A stretch of 64,000 nt of DNA, from positions 1-64,000 of the forward strand of contig NZ_CATMFB010000004.1 of the NCBI RefSeq assembly GCF_950066645.1. The letters run 5' to 3'. The translations under genes were made by a program, and so were the position numbers. This stretch comes from an uncultured Thalassolituus sp. (lineage in GTDB: Bacteria > Pseudomonadota > Gammaproteobacteria > Pseudomonadales > Oceanobacteraceae). The notes under the pieces are model-generated. The model had not been told where the DNA came from. It searched no databases and worked only from the letters and a program-made list of their open reading frames with translations. The stretch's first letter is position 1; each line of letters begins with the position of its first letter. Shown in pieces: positions 24,753 to 34,732 of the stretch.

Positions 24753-25934
24753 TTAGCCCAGCAGGCTACGGATGCGCTTAACCGCGTCCTGCAGTTTTTC
24801 CATGCTGGTGGCAAAAGAAAGACGCATATAACCCGGTGTACCGAACGCAGAGCCCGGAACCAGTGCAACGCCGACTTCTGTCAGCAGTTTCTCAGCAAAC
24901 GCCACATCATCGTCGATGCCCAGGGCGTCCATCGCACCTTTGACACAAGGGTAGGCATAGAAGGCACCGTCGCCCTCAACGCAGGTGATGCCCGGGATGT
25001 CATTCAGCGCAGCCACCAGGTAGTCGTGACGCTCTTTGAAGGCCTTTACCATTGGCTCAACACAGCCACGACCACCATTCAGGGCTGCTTCTGCTGCGAC
25101 CTGAGAAATGGACGTCGGGTTGGAAGTGCTCTGAGACTGAATTTTCTTCATCGCACCGATCAGCTTCGCCGGGCCAGCGGCATAACCTATACGCCAGCCA
25201 GTCATGCTGTACGCCTTAGACACACCGTTCAGAACGATAGTGCGCTCATACAGATCAGGATTGACCGTCACGATGTTCTCGAAAGAGAAATCTGCCCACC
25301 AGATGTATTCGTACATGTCGTCTGTTGCGATCAGCACGTCAGGGTATTTACGCAGGACGTCACCCAGCGCCTTCAGTTCATCGGCGGTGTACGCGACGCC
25401 TGAAGGGTTGGATGGGCTGTTCAGCACGACCAGACGGGTTTTGTCGGTGATCGCTGCATCAAGCTGTTCAGCAGTGATTTTGAAACGAGTGGTTTCGTCC
25501 GTTTCGATAACAACAGGCTTGCCTTCGGCAATCAGTACCATGTCTGGGTAAGACACCCAGTATGGCGCTGGAATGACAACTTCGTCGCCTGGGTTCAGCA
25601 GTGCCAGAGCGAGATTGAAGAAGCTCTGTTTGCCACCACAGGACACCAGAATCTGGTTTGCTTCGTAGCTCAGGCCGTTATCGCGCTGTAGCTTGCTGAT
25701 GATGGCTTTCTTCAGACCCGGAGTACCGTCGACTGCCGTATATTTGGTGAAGCCATTTGCAATAGCTTCGACAGCGGCCTGTTTAATGTGCTCCGGAGTA
25801 TCGAAGTCCGGCTCACCTGCGCCAAGGCCAATAATGTCTTTGCCCTCAGCCTTCAGCTCAGCAGCACGGTTTGTCACTGCGAGGGTAGGGGATGGCTTGA
25901 TCAGTTGAACGCGATCAGACAGTTGCAGGTCCAA
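24753..25934 (-). CDS. Aspartate aminotransferase (class I, Ib type)
   Basis: A pyridoxal-phosphate enzyme that interconverts aspartate and 2-oxoglutarate with oxaloacetate and glutamate, linking the TCA cycle to amino acids. About 393 residues. The start is proposed at TTG 25934 (MDLQLSDRV), nine bases after GAGG, because it agrees with homologues; another TTG lies five codons earlier. Motifs: LGAGEPDFDTPEHIK, NSPSNPSGVAY with the carboxylate-binding Asn, and VLNGVSKAYSMTGWRIGYAA with the PLP-binding Lys in SKAYS. The Arg that binds the second carboxylate is in YMRLSFA. It is monocistronic and divergent from uvrB. Confidence 0.93.
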   Translation of the reverse strand: MDLQLSDRVQLIKPSPTLAVTNRAAELKAEGKDIIGLGAGEPDFDTPEHIKQAAVEAIANGFTKYTAVDGTPGLKKAIISKLQRDNGLSYEANQILVSCGGKQSFFNLALALLNPGDEVVIPAPYWVSYPDMVLIAEGKPVVIETDETTRFKITAEQLDAAITDKTRLVVLNSPSNPSGVAYTADELKALGDVLRKYPDVLIATDDMYEYIWWADFSFENIVTVNPDLYERTIVLNGVSKAYSMTGWRIGYAAGPAKLIGAMKKIQSQSTSNPTSISQVAAEAALNGGRGCVEPMVKAFKERHDYLVAALNDIPGITCVEGDGAFYAYPCVKGAMDALGIDDDVAFAEKLLTEVGVALVPGSAFGTPGYMRLSFATSMEKLQDAVKRIRSLLG

Positions 25935-26007
25935 AGTATGTATCCTCAAAACGGGCGTTAAAAAAACCGTATAATGCTACAAGATTTAGGCGTTAACTGG
26001 AATCCTC

Positions 26008-28041
26008 ATGAGCAAGCCATTCGAGCTGTCTTCAAAATATTCCCCGGCGGGTGATCAGCCGGGAGCCATCAAGGGCCTTGTTAAAGGCATCAATGCTGGC
26101 CTGCTGAAACAAACCCTGCTGGGGGTGACGGGGTCCGGTAAGACGTACACCATGGCTAACGTGATCGCTGAGTGCGGACGCCCGGCGATCATCATGGCGC
26201 ACAACAAAACGCTCGCAGCCCAGCTGTACGGGGAGTTTAAAGAGTTCTTTCCGAACAACGCAGTTGAGTATTTCGTTTCATACTACGACTATTACCAGCC
26301 CGAAGCCTATGTGCCCGCGTCCGACACTTTTATTGATAAAGACGCTTCGGTAAACGAACACATTGAACAGATGCGACTGTCTGCGACTAAGGCTCTGATG
26401 GAGCGCAGAGATGCCATTATCGTCTGTACCGTGTCCGCCATTTATGGTCTCGGTGATCCTGATTCTTATCTGAAAATGATGTTGCATCTCGTTCGCGGTG
26501 ATCAGGTGGATCAGCGGACGATACTGCGCCGGCTGGCTGAGCTGCAGTACACGCGCAATGATGCGGATTTTCATCGGGGTACTTATCGGGTCCGCGGTGA
26601 GGTGATCGATATCTTTCCTGCAGAAAGTGATGACGAGGCCATCCGGGTCGAGCTGTTCGACGACGAAGTTGAACAGATCAGCTCGTTTGACCCTCTCACT
26701 GGTCAGATCTATAGCCGTCTGGCACGCGTCACTGTGTATCCGAAAACTCACTACGTCACGCCACGTGAGAAAATCCTTGAGGCAATCGACGGTATCAAAG
26801 TTGAGCTGGATGAGCGCCTTGAGTATTACAAAAATGAAAACCTGCTCGTAGAAATGCAGCGTCTGGAACAACGTACCCGCTACGACATTGAGATGATGCA
26901 GGAGCTGGGTTACTGCTCGGGCATTGAGAACTACTCGCGTTATCTCTCTGGGCGCAACGCTGGCGACGCACCTCCGACGCTGTTTGATTACATTCCTAAG
27001 GATGCACTGGTCTTTGTGGATGAATCGCACGTAACCATTCCCCAGATCGGCGGCATGTACCGTGGCGACCGCTCGCGGAAAGAAACACTGGTGCAGTTTG
27101 GCTTCCGCCTGCCTTCCGCGCTTGATAACCGCCCGATGCGTTTTGAAGAGTGGGAGGCCATTGTCCCTCAATGTATTTTTGTGTCGGCAACGCCTGGTAA
27201 TTATGAAAAAGAAACTCAGGACAATGTGGTTGAACAGGTCGTAAGACCGACGGGGTTGATTGATCCGGAAATTGAAGTCCGCCCGGCGACTGGGCAGGTC
27301 GATGATGTGCTGCACGAACTGAATGAACGTGTCGCAAAAGGTGAGCGGGTTCTGATTACCGTGCTGACTAAGCGGATGGCTGAAGATTTAACCGAATTTC
27401 TTCATGAGCAGGATATCCGGGTGCGGTATCTGCACAGCGATATCGATACGGTAGAACGGGTAGAAATTATCCGTGATCTGCGGCTGGGCGAATTCGATGT
27501 GTTGGTCGGGATTAACCTGTTGAGAGAAGGCCTTGATATTCCGGAAGTGTCACTCGTTGCGATTTTTGATGCCGACAAAGAAGGCTTTCTGCGTTCTGAG
27601 CGATCTCTGATTCAGACCATTGGGCGGGCGGCCCGTAACCTCAATGGTAAAGCGATTCTGTACGCTGACCGCATGACAGACTCAATGACGAAGGCCATTG
27701 AGGAAACAGAACGTCGTCGCGAAAAACAGAAGGCATTTAACGAAGAACACGGCATTACGCCAAAAGGCGTAATGAAATCCGTAGAAGATATTCTGGAGGC
27801 GGCCCCGCCACCGGGTAAAAAAGGAAAACAACGTGGCCGCCTCAAACAAGCGGTGGCTGAAGACAGTGCCGGGTATTCTGCTGATGACTGGAAACATCTG
27901 TCGTCTGCAGAGCTGGGTAAACGTATCAGTAAAGTCGAAGATGATATGTTTAAGGCAGCAAAAGATCTTAATTTCGAGGAGGCTGCGCGTCTGCGCGACC
28001 TCCTTCATGAAATGAAAGAGAAAATGATCGCTAACAGCTGA
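26008..28041 (+). CDS. uvrB: UvrABC excinuclease subunit B
   Basis: The damage-verification helicase of nucleotide excision repair, 677 residues, normal length. Walker A is [16 protein letters not shown]. The beta-hairpin region is [18 protein letters not shown]. The DEAD-like box is FVDESHVT and helicase motif VI is [11 protein letters not shown]-terminal UVR domain ([12 protein letters not shown]) mediates UvrC contact. A TATAAT-like -10 sits at 25970-25975 but with a poor -35. No LexA box of the E. coli type was seen in the 70-base upstream region, so SOS control is uncertain. Confidence 0.98.
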   Translation: MSKPFELSSKYSPAGDQPGAIKGLVKGINAGLLKQTLLGVTGSGKTYTMANVIAECGRPAIIMAHNKTLAAQLYGEFKEFFPNNAVEYFVSYYDYYQPEAYVPASDTFIDKDASVNEHIEQMRLSATKALMERRDAIIVCTVSAIYGLGDPDSYLKMMLHLVRGDQVDQRTILRRLAELQYTRNDADFHRGTYRVRGEVIDIFPAESDDEAIRVELFDDEVEQISSFDPLTGQIYSRLARVTVYPKTHYVTPREKILEAIDGIKVELDERLEYYKNENLLVEMQRLEQRTRYDIEMMQELGYCSGIENYSRYLSGRNAGDAPPTLFDYIPKDALVFVDESHVTIPQIGGMYRGDRSRKETLVQFGFRLPSALDNRPMRFEEWEAIVPQCIFVSATPGNYEKETQDNVVEQVVRPTGLIDPEIEVRPATGQVDDVLHELNERVAKGERVLITVLTKRMAEDLTEFLHEQDIRVRYLHSDIDTVERVEIIRDLRLGEFDVLVGINLLREGLDIPEVSLVAIFDADKEGFLRSERSLIQTIGRAARNLNGKAILYADRMTDSMTKAIEETERRREKQKAFNEEHGITPKGVMKSVEDILEAAPPPGKKGKQRGRLKQAVAEDSAGYSADDWKHLSSAELGKRISKVEDDMFKAAKDLNFEEAARLRDLLHEMKEKMIANS

Positions 28042-28067
28042 TAACGCTATTGGGGTCGATCAGTTGC

Positions 28068-28097
28068 AACGCCCGGATTCTTCCGGGCGTTTTTTTT
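28068..28097 (+). terminator. Terminator of uvrB
   Basis: CGCCCGGA pairs with TCCGGGCG around a TTCT loop and is followed by eight T. It lies 30 bases after the uvrB stop. Confidence 0.93.
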
Positions 28098-28992
28098 AGT
28101 GGTTGCTTCTGTTCTGCGTAATCCACCCGTCAATATATTCCGCCACCGTCTGCCAGCCGGGCTGTAGTACCGTGAGGTGATTTCTATCTTCGAATTCTAC
28201 GAAGTCAGTAATCGAAGGTGACTTCCGGTACTTTTTATAATTCGACCTGTTCAGACTGGCGGGAATAATGTGGTCATTTCCACCCGCAATGATTAATAGC
28301 GGCTCTCGTGCCGTGGTGTAGTTTATCTTTCCTGAGGAGCCTAAAGGGGCACGACCTACCTTGCGGGATTCCGGAACAATATAGTTCTCATAAAAGAAGG
28401 CCTGATCGTCGGCGCTCATGTCGTTGGCGAATCCATAGGAAAACTGTGACAGCGACAGCTGTGAAGGTGTGTCAGAACTCAGAAAGAGATTGAGGTGTGG
28501 CAGATTGGCCCTGATAAAGCTGAATTTAAACGACAGAACGCCCTTCGGGGGGGCTGAATTCACGGCAACCGCACCAGCAGTAATACCTTCTTCGAGTAAC
28601 TTCTGGGCAATCAGGCCACCCATCGAGTGTCCGATGACAATCGGTGGCTCATCCAGGGTCGCAATGAACTGGCGGTAGTTCTCCAGAATATCATTCAGGG
28701 TTAACTGACCCAGTTGTTTGCTGGGGTGCTGGTTATTCTGTTCTTCAACGGATACTTCGTGAAGTGGCCAGGGAGGAGCATAGGTAATATATCCCCGCTC
28801 TGAGAACCACGTCTGCCAGTCTGACCAGACGCCCGGAGTCATGTACATGCCGTGGATAAAAACCACCGTCTGGGTTGCCGGGATCTGCTTTTCTGCTTCT
28901 GCCAATGGCGTTGTCTGGCGTGAACCGGTGGCACAGCCACTGCCCAGCAGAGTGCAAAGCACCAGGGTGATAATTGAAGTGAATCGAAACAT
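28096..28992 (-). CDS. Alpha/beta-hydrolase lipoprotein
   Basis: A 298-residue predicted lipoprotein with an alpha/beta-hydrolase fold. The signal peptide ends in the lipobox GSGC (Cys at about residue 19). The oxyanion region is VVFIHGMYMTPGVW, the nucleophile elbow is GHSMGG (Ser about residue 122), the acid is in IIAGGNDHIIP and the catalytic His in FEDRNHLTV. It is probably a membrane-attached esterase or lipase; the substrate is unknown. It is divergent from an ECF sigma factor gene with 88 bases between them. GGAGA precedes the ATG. Confidence 0.88.
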   Translation of the reverse strand: MFRFTSIITLVLCTLLGSGCATGSRQTTPLAEAEKQIPATQTVVFIHGMYMTPGVWSDWQTWFSERGYITYAPPWPLHEVSVEEQNNQHPSKQLGQLTLNDILENYRQFIATLDEPPIVIGHSMGGLIAQKLLEEGITAGAVAVNSAPPKGVLSFKFSFIRANLPHLNLFLSSDTPSQLSLSQFSYGFANDMSADDQAFFYENYIVPESRKVGRAPLGSSGKINYTTAREPLLIIAGGNDHIIPASLNRSNYKKYRKSPSITDFVEFEDRNHLTVLQPGWQTVAEYIDGWITQNRSNH

Positions 28993-29080
28993 ATCTTCTC
29001 CGCATTATTTTGATTTCATACATAAGAGGTGGCAGAGTTCAGAAAGGATTCAGAGCAGTGAAAATTTTTTCGGAGATCCT

Positions 29081-29629
29081 GTGACCATTAAGCATTTAGA
29101 TCATGATCTGATACTGGAAGCACAGCGGGGGAGCCGGTCTCACCTTGAGCAGTTACTGGTTAAGGCGCAGCCGGACATCCGTCGCTATGCCATGAAGCAT
29201 TGCATGATTGGTGATGTTGATGATGCCGTTCAGGAAGTCTTGTTGAGTATGGCCCGCTACATGGAAAGTCTGAGAGTGGCCGCTGCTTTATCTTCCTGGT
29301 TGTTTACCAGCACGCGTCGGGAGTGTCGGCGTCTGGGGCGCGTGGCATTGCGTTATGAGCCATTGGATGAAGCGAGGGTGGATGAATGGCTTGGTTCAGC
29401 CAGTAGTCCTGAATTACTTTTCGAGATTGTTTCAGCGATTGATAGCCTGCCGGATGACCTGAAGCAGGTACTCCTGTTCAAAGATTATGAGCAGCTTTCG
29501 AATAAGGAAATTGCAGAGCGTCTGGGAGTGACAGTGGCGGCGGTAAAAAGTCGCCTGCATCGGGCGCGGATCAGTGTGCGGGCGATTCTTCTGGGGCTGG
29601 ATTCTGAAGCAGATAATACTCCGGCCTGA
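29081..29629 (+). CDS. ECF-type RNA polymerase sigma factor
   Basis: A sigma factor of about 182 residues. The GTG at 29081 is preferred because CGGAG is correctly spaced; the in-frame extension of 80 codons upstream runs through the divergent gene's start and is unlikely. Region 2 (about 20-85) has DVDDAVQEVLLSMARYME and LSSWLFTSTRRECRRL. Region 4 (about 118-170) has IDSLPDDLKQVLLFKDYEQL and KEIAERLGVTVAAVKSRLH. No anti-sigma gene is next to it on the plus strand; the divergent lipoprotein is not an evident anti-sigma. Target promoters are unknown. Confidence 0.9.
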   Translation: MTIKHLDHDLILEAQRGSRSHLEQLLVKAQPDIRRYAMKHCMIGDVDDAVQEVLLSMARYMESLRVAAALSSWLFTSTRRECRRLGRVALRYEPLDEARVDEWLGSASSPELLFEIVSAIDSLPDDLKQVLLFKDYEQLSNKEIAERLGVTVAAVKSRLHRARISVRAILLGLDSEADNTPA

Positions 29630-29649
29630 CTGCAGAACAGTCAGGCCGG
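29621..29649. terminator. Perfect 12-bp hairpin between convergent genes
   Basis: CCGGCCTGACTG pairs perfectly with CAGTCAGGCCGG around a CAGAA loop. It covers the sigma-factor stop codon and lies before the carboxylase stop codon on the other strand. It has no clear T run on either side, so it may work as a Rho-independent terminator or an mRNA end-stabiliser. Confidence 0.6.
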
Positions 29650-29658
29650 ATTATCACG

Positions 29659-32600
29659 TTATGCCGCTTCGGTGGCGGTCACAGGTTTAACGACGAACAG
29701 GAGATCTCCCTGGTTCACCTGCTGACCATCAGAGTTCATGATACGGGTCACTTTAAACTTCTGTCCTGCCGGATAAAGTTCAGTGCCAGTACGGTTGAAC
29801 TGCTTAAGACTGAGCGGAGTAAACATTTTCATGGCTTCCATCAGGCAGAGCGTCTGACCGATATCAATGATGTCGCCCTCTTTTACGAACGGAGGTTCGC
29901 TCGGAGACGACGAGCCGTAGAAAATGCTGGTGGATGGTGAAAGTACTTTCAGCTCGTCCGACCCTTCAATTTTAAGCTGTGCAGCATCGACCGCGTCTGC
30001 ATTCATATCTGCCGCTGTTTCAATATCAGAGATCAGCTCTTCGATACTGATCCGATCAAGGAATTTAGGCAGATAAGTCGTATCGTAAACACCGTCGACG
30101 AAGACATTGTCGTCCAGTACACGCTTCAGCAGTGGGATATTGGTGCAGACACCCGTAATCCGTACCTCTTCAAGGTAAGTACGCAGTTTCTGGATAGTGT
30201 CGTTACGGTCTTCTCCGTAACAGATAACCTGAGCGATCATGCTGTCATAGAAAGGAGATACCTGTTTGCCAGCGGCAGCCATTGAAATCAGTTCGATATG
30301 ATCGTACTTCGGCAGGTTGCACTCGCGAATTGTACCTGGCGTAGGTACAAACTCGACGTTATCACCTTTCATCACAGCTTTTTCGGCATTGATACGAACT
30401 TCAATCGCATAACCGTTCGCTTTCGGTGAGATGTCTTCGATATTACCGCCTTCCGCGATGCGGAATTGCGTGGAAACAATATCAATACCAGACACCAGTT
30501 CGGTCACCGGGTGTTCAACCTGCAGACGGGTGTTCATTTCCATGAAATAAATGGTCATGTTGTCGAGATCGAAAATAAACTCGACGGTACCGGCACCGAC
30601 GTATTTAACAGCATCAGCCAGTTTCTCTGCATAGTCGTAGGCTTTCTGTTCCAGTTCCCGTGGGAGCATGGTCGAGCCGGACTCTTCGAAGATTTTCTGG
30701 TTATTACGCTGCACAGAGCAATCACGCAGGCCGAGAATCCGGGTGTTGCCGTGCGAATCGCGCAGCACCTGAACTTCGATGTGGCGCAGTGACGTTACGT
30801 ACTTCTCTAGGTACACATCGCCGTTACCGAATGCCGCTTTCGCTTCGGTTGAGATCTGATGGAACAGGGCGTGAATGCGGTCTGCACTTTCAACCACCTG
30901 AATACCTTTACCACCACCACCGTGTACCGCCTTCAGCAGTACCGGGTAGCCGATTTCATCGGCAACGCTTGCTGCGTTCGCAGAGCTGGTAAGAATACCG
31001 TGAGAGCCCGGTACGACAGGAACCTCGACACGCATCGCGGTATTGATCGCGTTGGACTTGTTACCCATGGTTTCCATTGAGGAGACCGGTGGCCCTACGA
31101 AGTTAATATCATGGTTACCACACAGGGCGGCAAACTGGCTGCTTTCAGACAGGAAACCAATGCCCGGGTGGAGGGCGTCGACGCCTTCGTGGTGCGCAAT
31201 GCGCAATACCGATTTTGCGTTCAGGTAGCTTTCGTCCGGAGTGTTACCACCGATGCAGATCACACGATCCTGAGGCCCCAGCATATCAACAGCGACGGAT
31301 TCCATGTCCGGGTCGGACTGAATCAGCGTAACTTTAATGTCGTTTTCCTGAGCCTTACGGATGAGTTTGACCGCGGTACAGCCTCGGGCATGGATCAGTA
31401 CGTTGTCGATTTTTCCGTACTTTTTCAGCTTGCTGGCATTTTCACCGGTTTCCGGAGCCATGCGCTCGGCGGTGACATAGCCTTCAAGTACACGAGCCAG
31501 TACATCATCAACGGTGAAGCGGGCAACCGGCATATCCGGGTCGATATTACGCAGGCGTTCATCAAGATTATCGATGAACGGATGCGCCACCAGACCATCC
31601 ATAGATTTTGGCGATACCGAGAGGTAGTTCGACAGTGTACAGGTGCTCGGCAGATAGCTGGGCACAACAATCTGGCCAGCAAACGGCATATTAGTGCCCG
31701 AGAAATAGTAGGTCTGTGCCAGCGGGTGAGTCACGAAACTCGCCTGTGCGCCACCAGTGCAGTCACCGAAGCCGAATACCACCAGAGGCAGATCGTTGTC
31801 ACGCACGAAGCGGGTGATCCGGTCGTTGACTACCGCCATTGAAAAGAGAGCGGCGGCGCCTTCTTTAGTTTGCATACCACCCGAAGAAACGAAGCACACC
31901 AGAGGCAGGTGCTGACGGGCACATTCAACCATCAGTTTGCAGAACTTCTCGGCACTGGCCATATCGAAGGCACCCGCCTGGAAGTCCAGGTTAGATACCA
32001 GAGCACCGACGCGCTGCGTACGACCGCCGATATTGATATTGCCCAGACCTGTAATCACACCACATGGTGTTACGCCTTTATTCAGGGCTTCTTCAATTGA
32101 GTTACGGAAACCGGGGAAGGACACCGGGTCAGCAGACATGAGATTGCTGTTCAGCTCTTCGAAGTCACCGAAGAAGCGGTCAATAATGGCGCTTGCTGAG
32201 GTCTTTTTCTCACGCTTGCTGTCATCCAGAACTTCCTGAATAAGAAGATCGTGGTACGCCATGGTGAGACGGTTCCAGAAGTCCTTACGACGACCGATGG
32301 ATACCGGGTTAATGCGACCGTTGTAACTCTTACCTTCCTGCTCTGCGTTGTAGTATTCAGGCAGCAGTTTTTCGAAGATAAATGTGATGACGACGAACAG
32401 TGTGTCGGACAGGCGAGGGAAGGCCAGTTTTTTCCACTCTTCCACCGATTTCAGGAAGTCACCACGCTGGCTGCTCTTGATAAAGTAGCTCAGCCAGTAG
32501 TTGAAAGACTCCAGGTCTTTCATGGTGTAGCTTTCACCTTCGGTAGCGTCTGCCAGAGATTTATCCAACAGTTTTTTCACAGACTCCCGGGCCAGTGCAC

Positions 32601-34560
32601 GGGTTTCATTGGCCTCTGATGCCACGCTCGACAGGTTGTGAATAATGTTGTCGTACAGGCTGCCGAATACCAGCATATTGCGGCAGACCTGATTAAACTC
32701 ATCACGCAGCTCGTCGTGCAGAATGGCATCCAGAATGGTGATGTCCGGATGTGCCGGGTTCTGAATATTTTCCTGACGGAACTGAATGTATGGCGCCAGC
32801 GCTTCTTCAAGAATGCGACGGTTGATTTCTGCATTCTGAGCTTTGCCGTCGTTACACAGCGCTTCGGTACGGGTCGAGAGCTTGAGTGACGTGCGGATTT
32901 CTTCTGGCAGAAGGTCGTCATTAATGATGGTATTGAGAGCGGTTGCCAGTGACTGACTGAGTGCCCCTCGTGACGCTTCTTTGTTGCGCTGAGCAGTCAA
33001 CTCCTGACGGGTCTCATGAGAAAGCTGATCGCGGATATAAGTAGCCAGTGGGTGCGGGTTGTCTTCGACGAACTCAGCAACGGCTACCGCGTCCAGAATG
33101 TCATTTGAGCGCAGCAGGAAGCGACTCTGACGATAGTCTTCGAGGTAGGCGAGCAGGCCGTGGAAGTTAACAGCAGAATCTGATTTCCAGCGATTAAACA
33201 GGTACAGACCCAGGTTAAAGCAGAGGTCCTGCTTTGCTTTCAGGTAGTTGTTTTTTGGCTCACCGAAAAACAGACGCGCAATAGTACTGCGGCTGTCGTC
33301 CCGCTCTTCATATTTGCTCCAGAACGTCTTCCAGGATTTCTGCAGGTTATCGTCGTAGACAATCTTTTCCGGTGCCTGCAGCCAGTTCTGGAATTTACGC
33401 TTCTGCTCGCGTTTGATGCGTTTACTCAACTGCCCGGACGGCACTTCTTTTTCTGCCAGGCGACCGTAGTTTTCGACGGTGGTTGAGTGAATCCGGCGAC
33501 GCAGTGTCAGGTAGCGGGTATAGCGGTAGCAGAGACCGAAAATATTGCTGTGATCGGTCGGCGTCTGCGCCAGGAAAAAATTCGCGCGTTTTTCGAGCGT
33601 GCTGAGTTTGTCCGAAGGATTCAGGAAACGCTCGATGCTGCTCTTATAGTGCTCCATCAACTCAGGGTTGTGGCGGGTAAATTCCTTCGCACTTTCTTCA
33701 ATAGATTCAATACCGGTCGTAATAGCACGCAGCAGGTTAGAGCGCTTTTCATCCGGATCCGTCGGTGCGTAATCGATGATGCCATCTATGATGCCGGACT
33801 CACGCAGCTGAAAGCCGGAGACGCCAACATACTTGGCGCATTCCTGCCACGACAGATTGTATTTACGGGCAATACTGGCCAGACCCTGCGGCTGGATGGT
33901 ATTAAAAATACCATCCCGGACGGACAACAGAATATTGGTGGCTGCCAGCGGAATGGCACCGCCCGAATAGCCCGCACCCCAGATAATACCGAGAGTAGGG
34001 ACGTCGTTATTCGCCATCTCGGTAATCAGGTGGCTGATCGAGTGTGCCTGGTTATTTGCGTTCGCCAGTTCACCAGCATCGGCCCCGGGGGTGTCGATGA
34101 AGGTCACAATCGGCATGGAACGACTGGAATAACTGCGGGCCTGTTGGGCGGCACGGTTATGATGGGCCGGGCCCCAGGCGCCATTGGCATGTTCGCGGTT
34201 CTGGCAGATGAAACCGACACGGCGGATGTGGCCGCCAAAATCTACATCGGCTTCGGCACAATAAAGCGGGCCGTCATCGACTTCCGAAATAATGCGGATA
34301 ACAAGGTACTGAACAATGTCGCGTGCGCCGGTGCGCTGGTTGCTTTCACTGGGCGAAACGACCTGCTTGATGTATTCATCAATGTTGAGCTTGCGCAGCC
34401 GGTCCAGTTCGACATTGCATTGTTCAGGAGAAATCAGGCCTTTGACCTTATGGTCAACGGCGTTGTCCTCGTATTCGGGGAACAGAGAAAAGTCGGCAGA
34501 CAGTTTCTCGGCGACCTGAAAAAGAGAGTCCGTATGAATTTTTGGTTTTTTTTGTGTCAT
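29659..34560 (-). CDS. Fused acyl-CoA carboxylase (CT-alpha, CT-beta, BC, BCCP)
   Basis: A 1633-residue multifunctional biotin carboxylase, most likely making malonyl-CoA from acetyl-CoA. Domains in order: an AccA-like carboxyltransferase (about 80-320, WGAGYSGGAIPLAATNILLS), a long helical middle, an AccD-like carboxyltransferase (about 790-1000, SSGGMQTKEGAAALF), biotin carboxylase (about 1040-1500, VLLKAVHGGGGKGIQVV and FMEMNTRLQVEHPVTE) and a biotin carrier domain with CLMEAMKM, biotinyl Lys near residue 1578. Acetyl-CoA carboxylase is normally four separate proteins in gammaproteobacteria. The FabB-type synthase upstream on the same strand fits fatty-acid synthesis. Substrate choice (acetyl- versus other acyl-CoA) cannot be read from the sequence. 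Confidence 0.9.
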   Translation of the reverse strand: MTQKKPKIHTDSLFQVAEKLSADFSLFPEYEDNAVDHKVKGLISPEQCNVELDRLRKLNIDEYIKQVVSPSESNQRTGARDIVQYLVIRIISEVDDGPLYCAEADVDFGGHIRRVGFICQNREHANGAWGPAHHNRAAQQARSYSSRSMPIVTFIDTPGADAGELANANNQAHSISHLITEMANNDVPTLGIIWGAGYSGGAIPLAATNILLSVRDGIFNTIQPQGLASIARKYNLSWQECAKYVGVSGFQLRESGIIDGIIDYAPTDPDEKRSNLLRAITTGIESIEESAKEFTRHNPELMEHYKSSIERFLNPSDKLSTLEKRANFFLAQTPTDHSNIFGLCYRYTRYLTLRRRIHSTTVENYGRLAEKEVPSGQLSKRIKREQKRKFQNWLQAPEKIVYDDNLQKSWKTFWSKYEERDDSRSTIARLFFGEPKNNYLKAKQDLCFNLGLYLFNRWKSDSAVNFHGLLAYLEDYRQSRFLLRSNDILDAVAVAEFVEDNPHPLATYIRDQLSHETRQELTAQRNKEASRGALSQSLATALNTIINDDLLPEEIRTSLKLSTRTEALCNDGKAQNAEINRRILEEALAPYIQFRQENIQNPAHPDITILDAILHDELRDEFNQVCRNMLVFGSLYDNIIHNLSSVASEANETRALARESVKKLLDKSLADATEGESYTMKDLESFNYWLSYFIKSSQRGDFLKSVEEWKKLAFPRLSDTLFVVITFIFEKLLPEYYNAEQEGKSYNGRINPVSIGRRKDFWNRLTMAYHDLLIQEVLDDSKREKKTSASAIIDRFFGDFEELNSNLMSADPVSFPGFRNSIEEALNKGVTPCGVITGLGNINIGGRTQRVGALVSNLDFQAGAFDMASAEKFCKLMVECARQHLPLVCFVSSGGMQTKEGAAALFSMAVVNDRITRFVRDNDLPLVVFGFGDCTGGAQASFVTHPLAQTYYFSGTNMPFAGQIVVPSYLPSTCTLSNYLSVSPKSMDGLVAHPFIDNLDERLRNIDPDMPVARFTVDDVLARVLEGYVTAERMAPETGENASKLKKYGKIDNVLIHARGCTAVKLIRKAQENDIKVTLIQSDPDMESVAVDMLGPQDRVICIGGNTPDESYLNAKSVLRIAHHEGVDALHPGIGFLSESSQFAALCGNHDINFVGPPVSSMETMGNKSNAINTAMRVEVPVVPGSHGILTSSANAASVADEIGYPVLLKAVHGGGGKGIQVVESADRIHALFHQISTEAKAAFGNGDVYLEKYVTSLRHIEVQVLRDSHGNTRILGLRDCSVQRNNQKIFEESGSTMLPRELEQKAYDYAEKLADAVKYVGAGTVEFIFDLDNMTIYFMEMNTRLQVEHPVTELVSGIDIVSTQFRIAEGGNIEDISPKANGYAIEVRINAEKAVMKGDNVEFVPTPGTIRECNLPKYDHIELISMAAAGKQVSPFYDSMIAQVICYGEDRNDTIQKLRTYLEEVRITGVCTNIPLLKRVLDDNVFVDGVYDTTYLPKFLDRISIEELISDIETAADMNADAVDAAQLKIEGSDELKVLSPSTSIFYGSSSPSEPPFVKEGDIIDIGQTLCLMEAMKMFTPLSLKQFNRTGTELYPAGQKFKVTRIMNSDGQQVNQGDLLFVVKPVTATEAA

Positions 34561-34732
34561 GCGCTGTTTTCCATCAGTACAGGTCGGATGTCAGATCTGT
34601 GTACGGTGTAGCTTGATCTCATCATCGTTCCGGTACGGTTCTCCGGATGCCTGGCCGGTTAAGTTCTTATCATTCTGGGCCGTGCCCATTAGTTGGGTCT
34701 TTGCGCTTAGCGGTTGTCCGAGTATGTCACGA

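Noticed and set aside
26278-27315. A 345-codon open frame opposite uvrB.
   Set aside because: It overlaps the most conserved part of uvrB and has no recognisable domain.
33487-34611. A 374-codon open frame opposite the fused carboxylase.
   Set aside because: It lies entirely over conserved carboxyltransferase coding sequence and shows no motif or ribosome-binding site.
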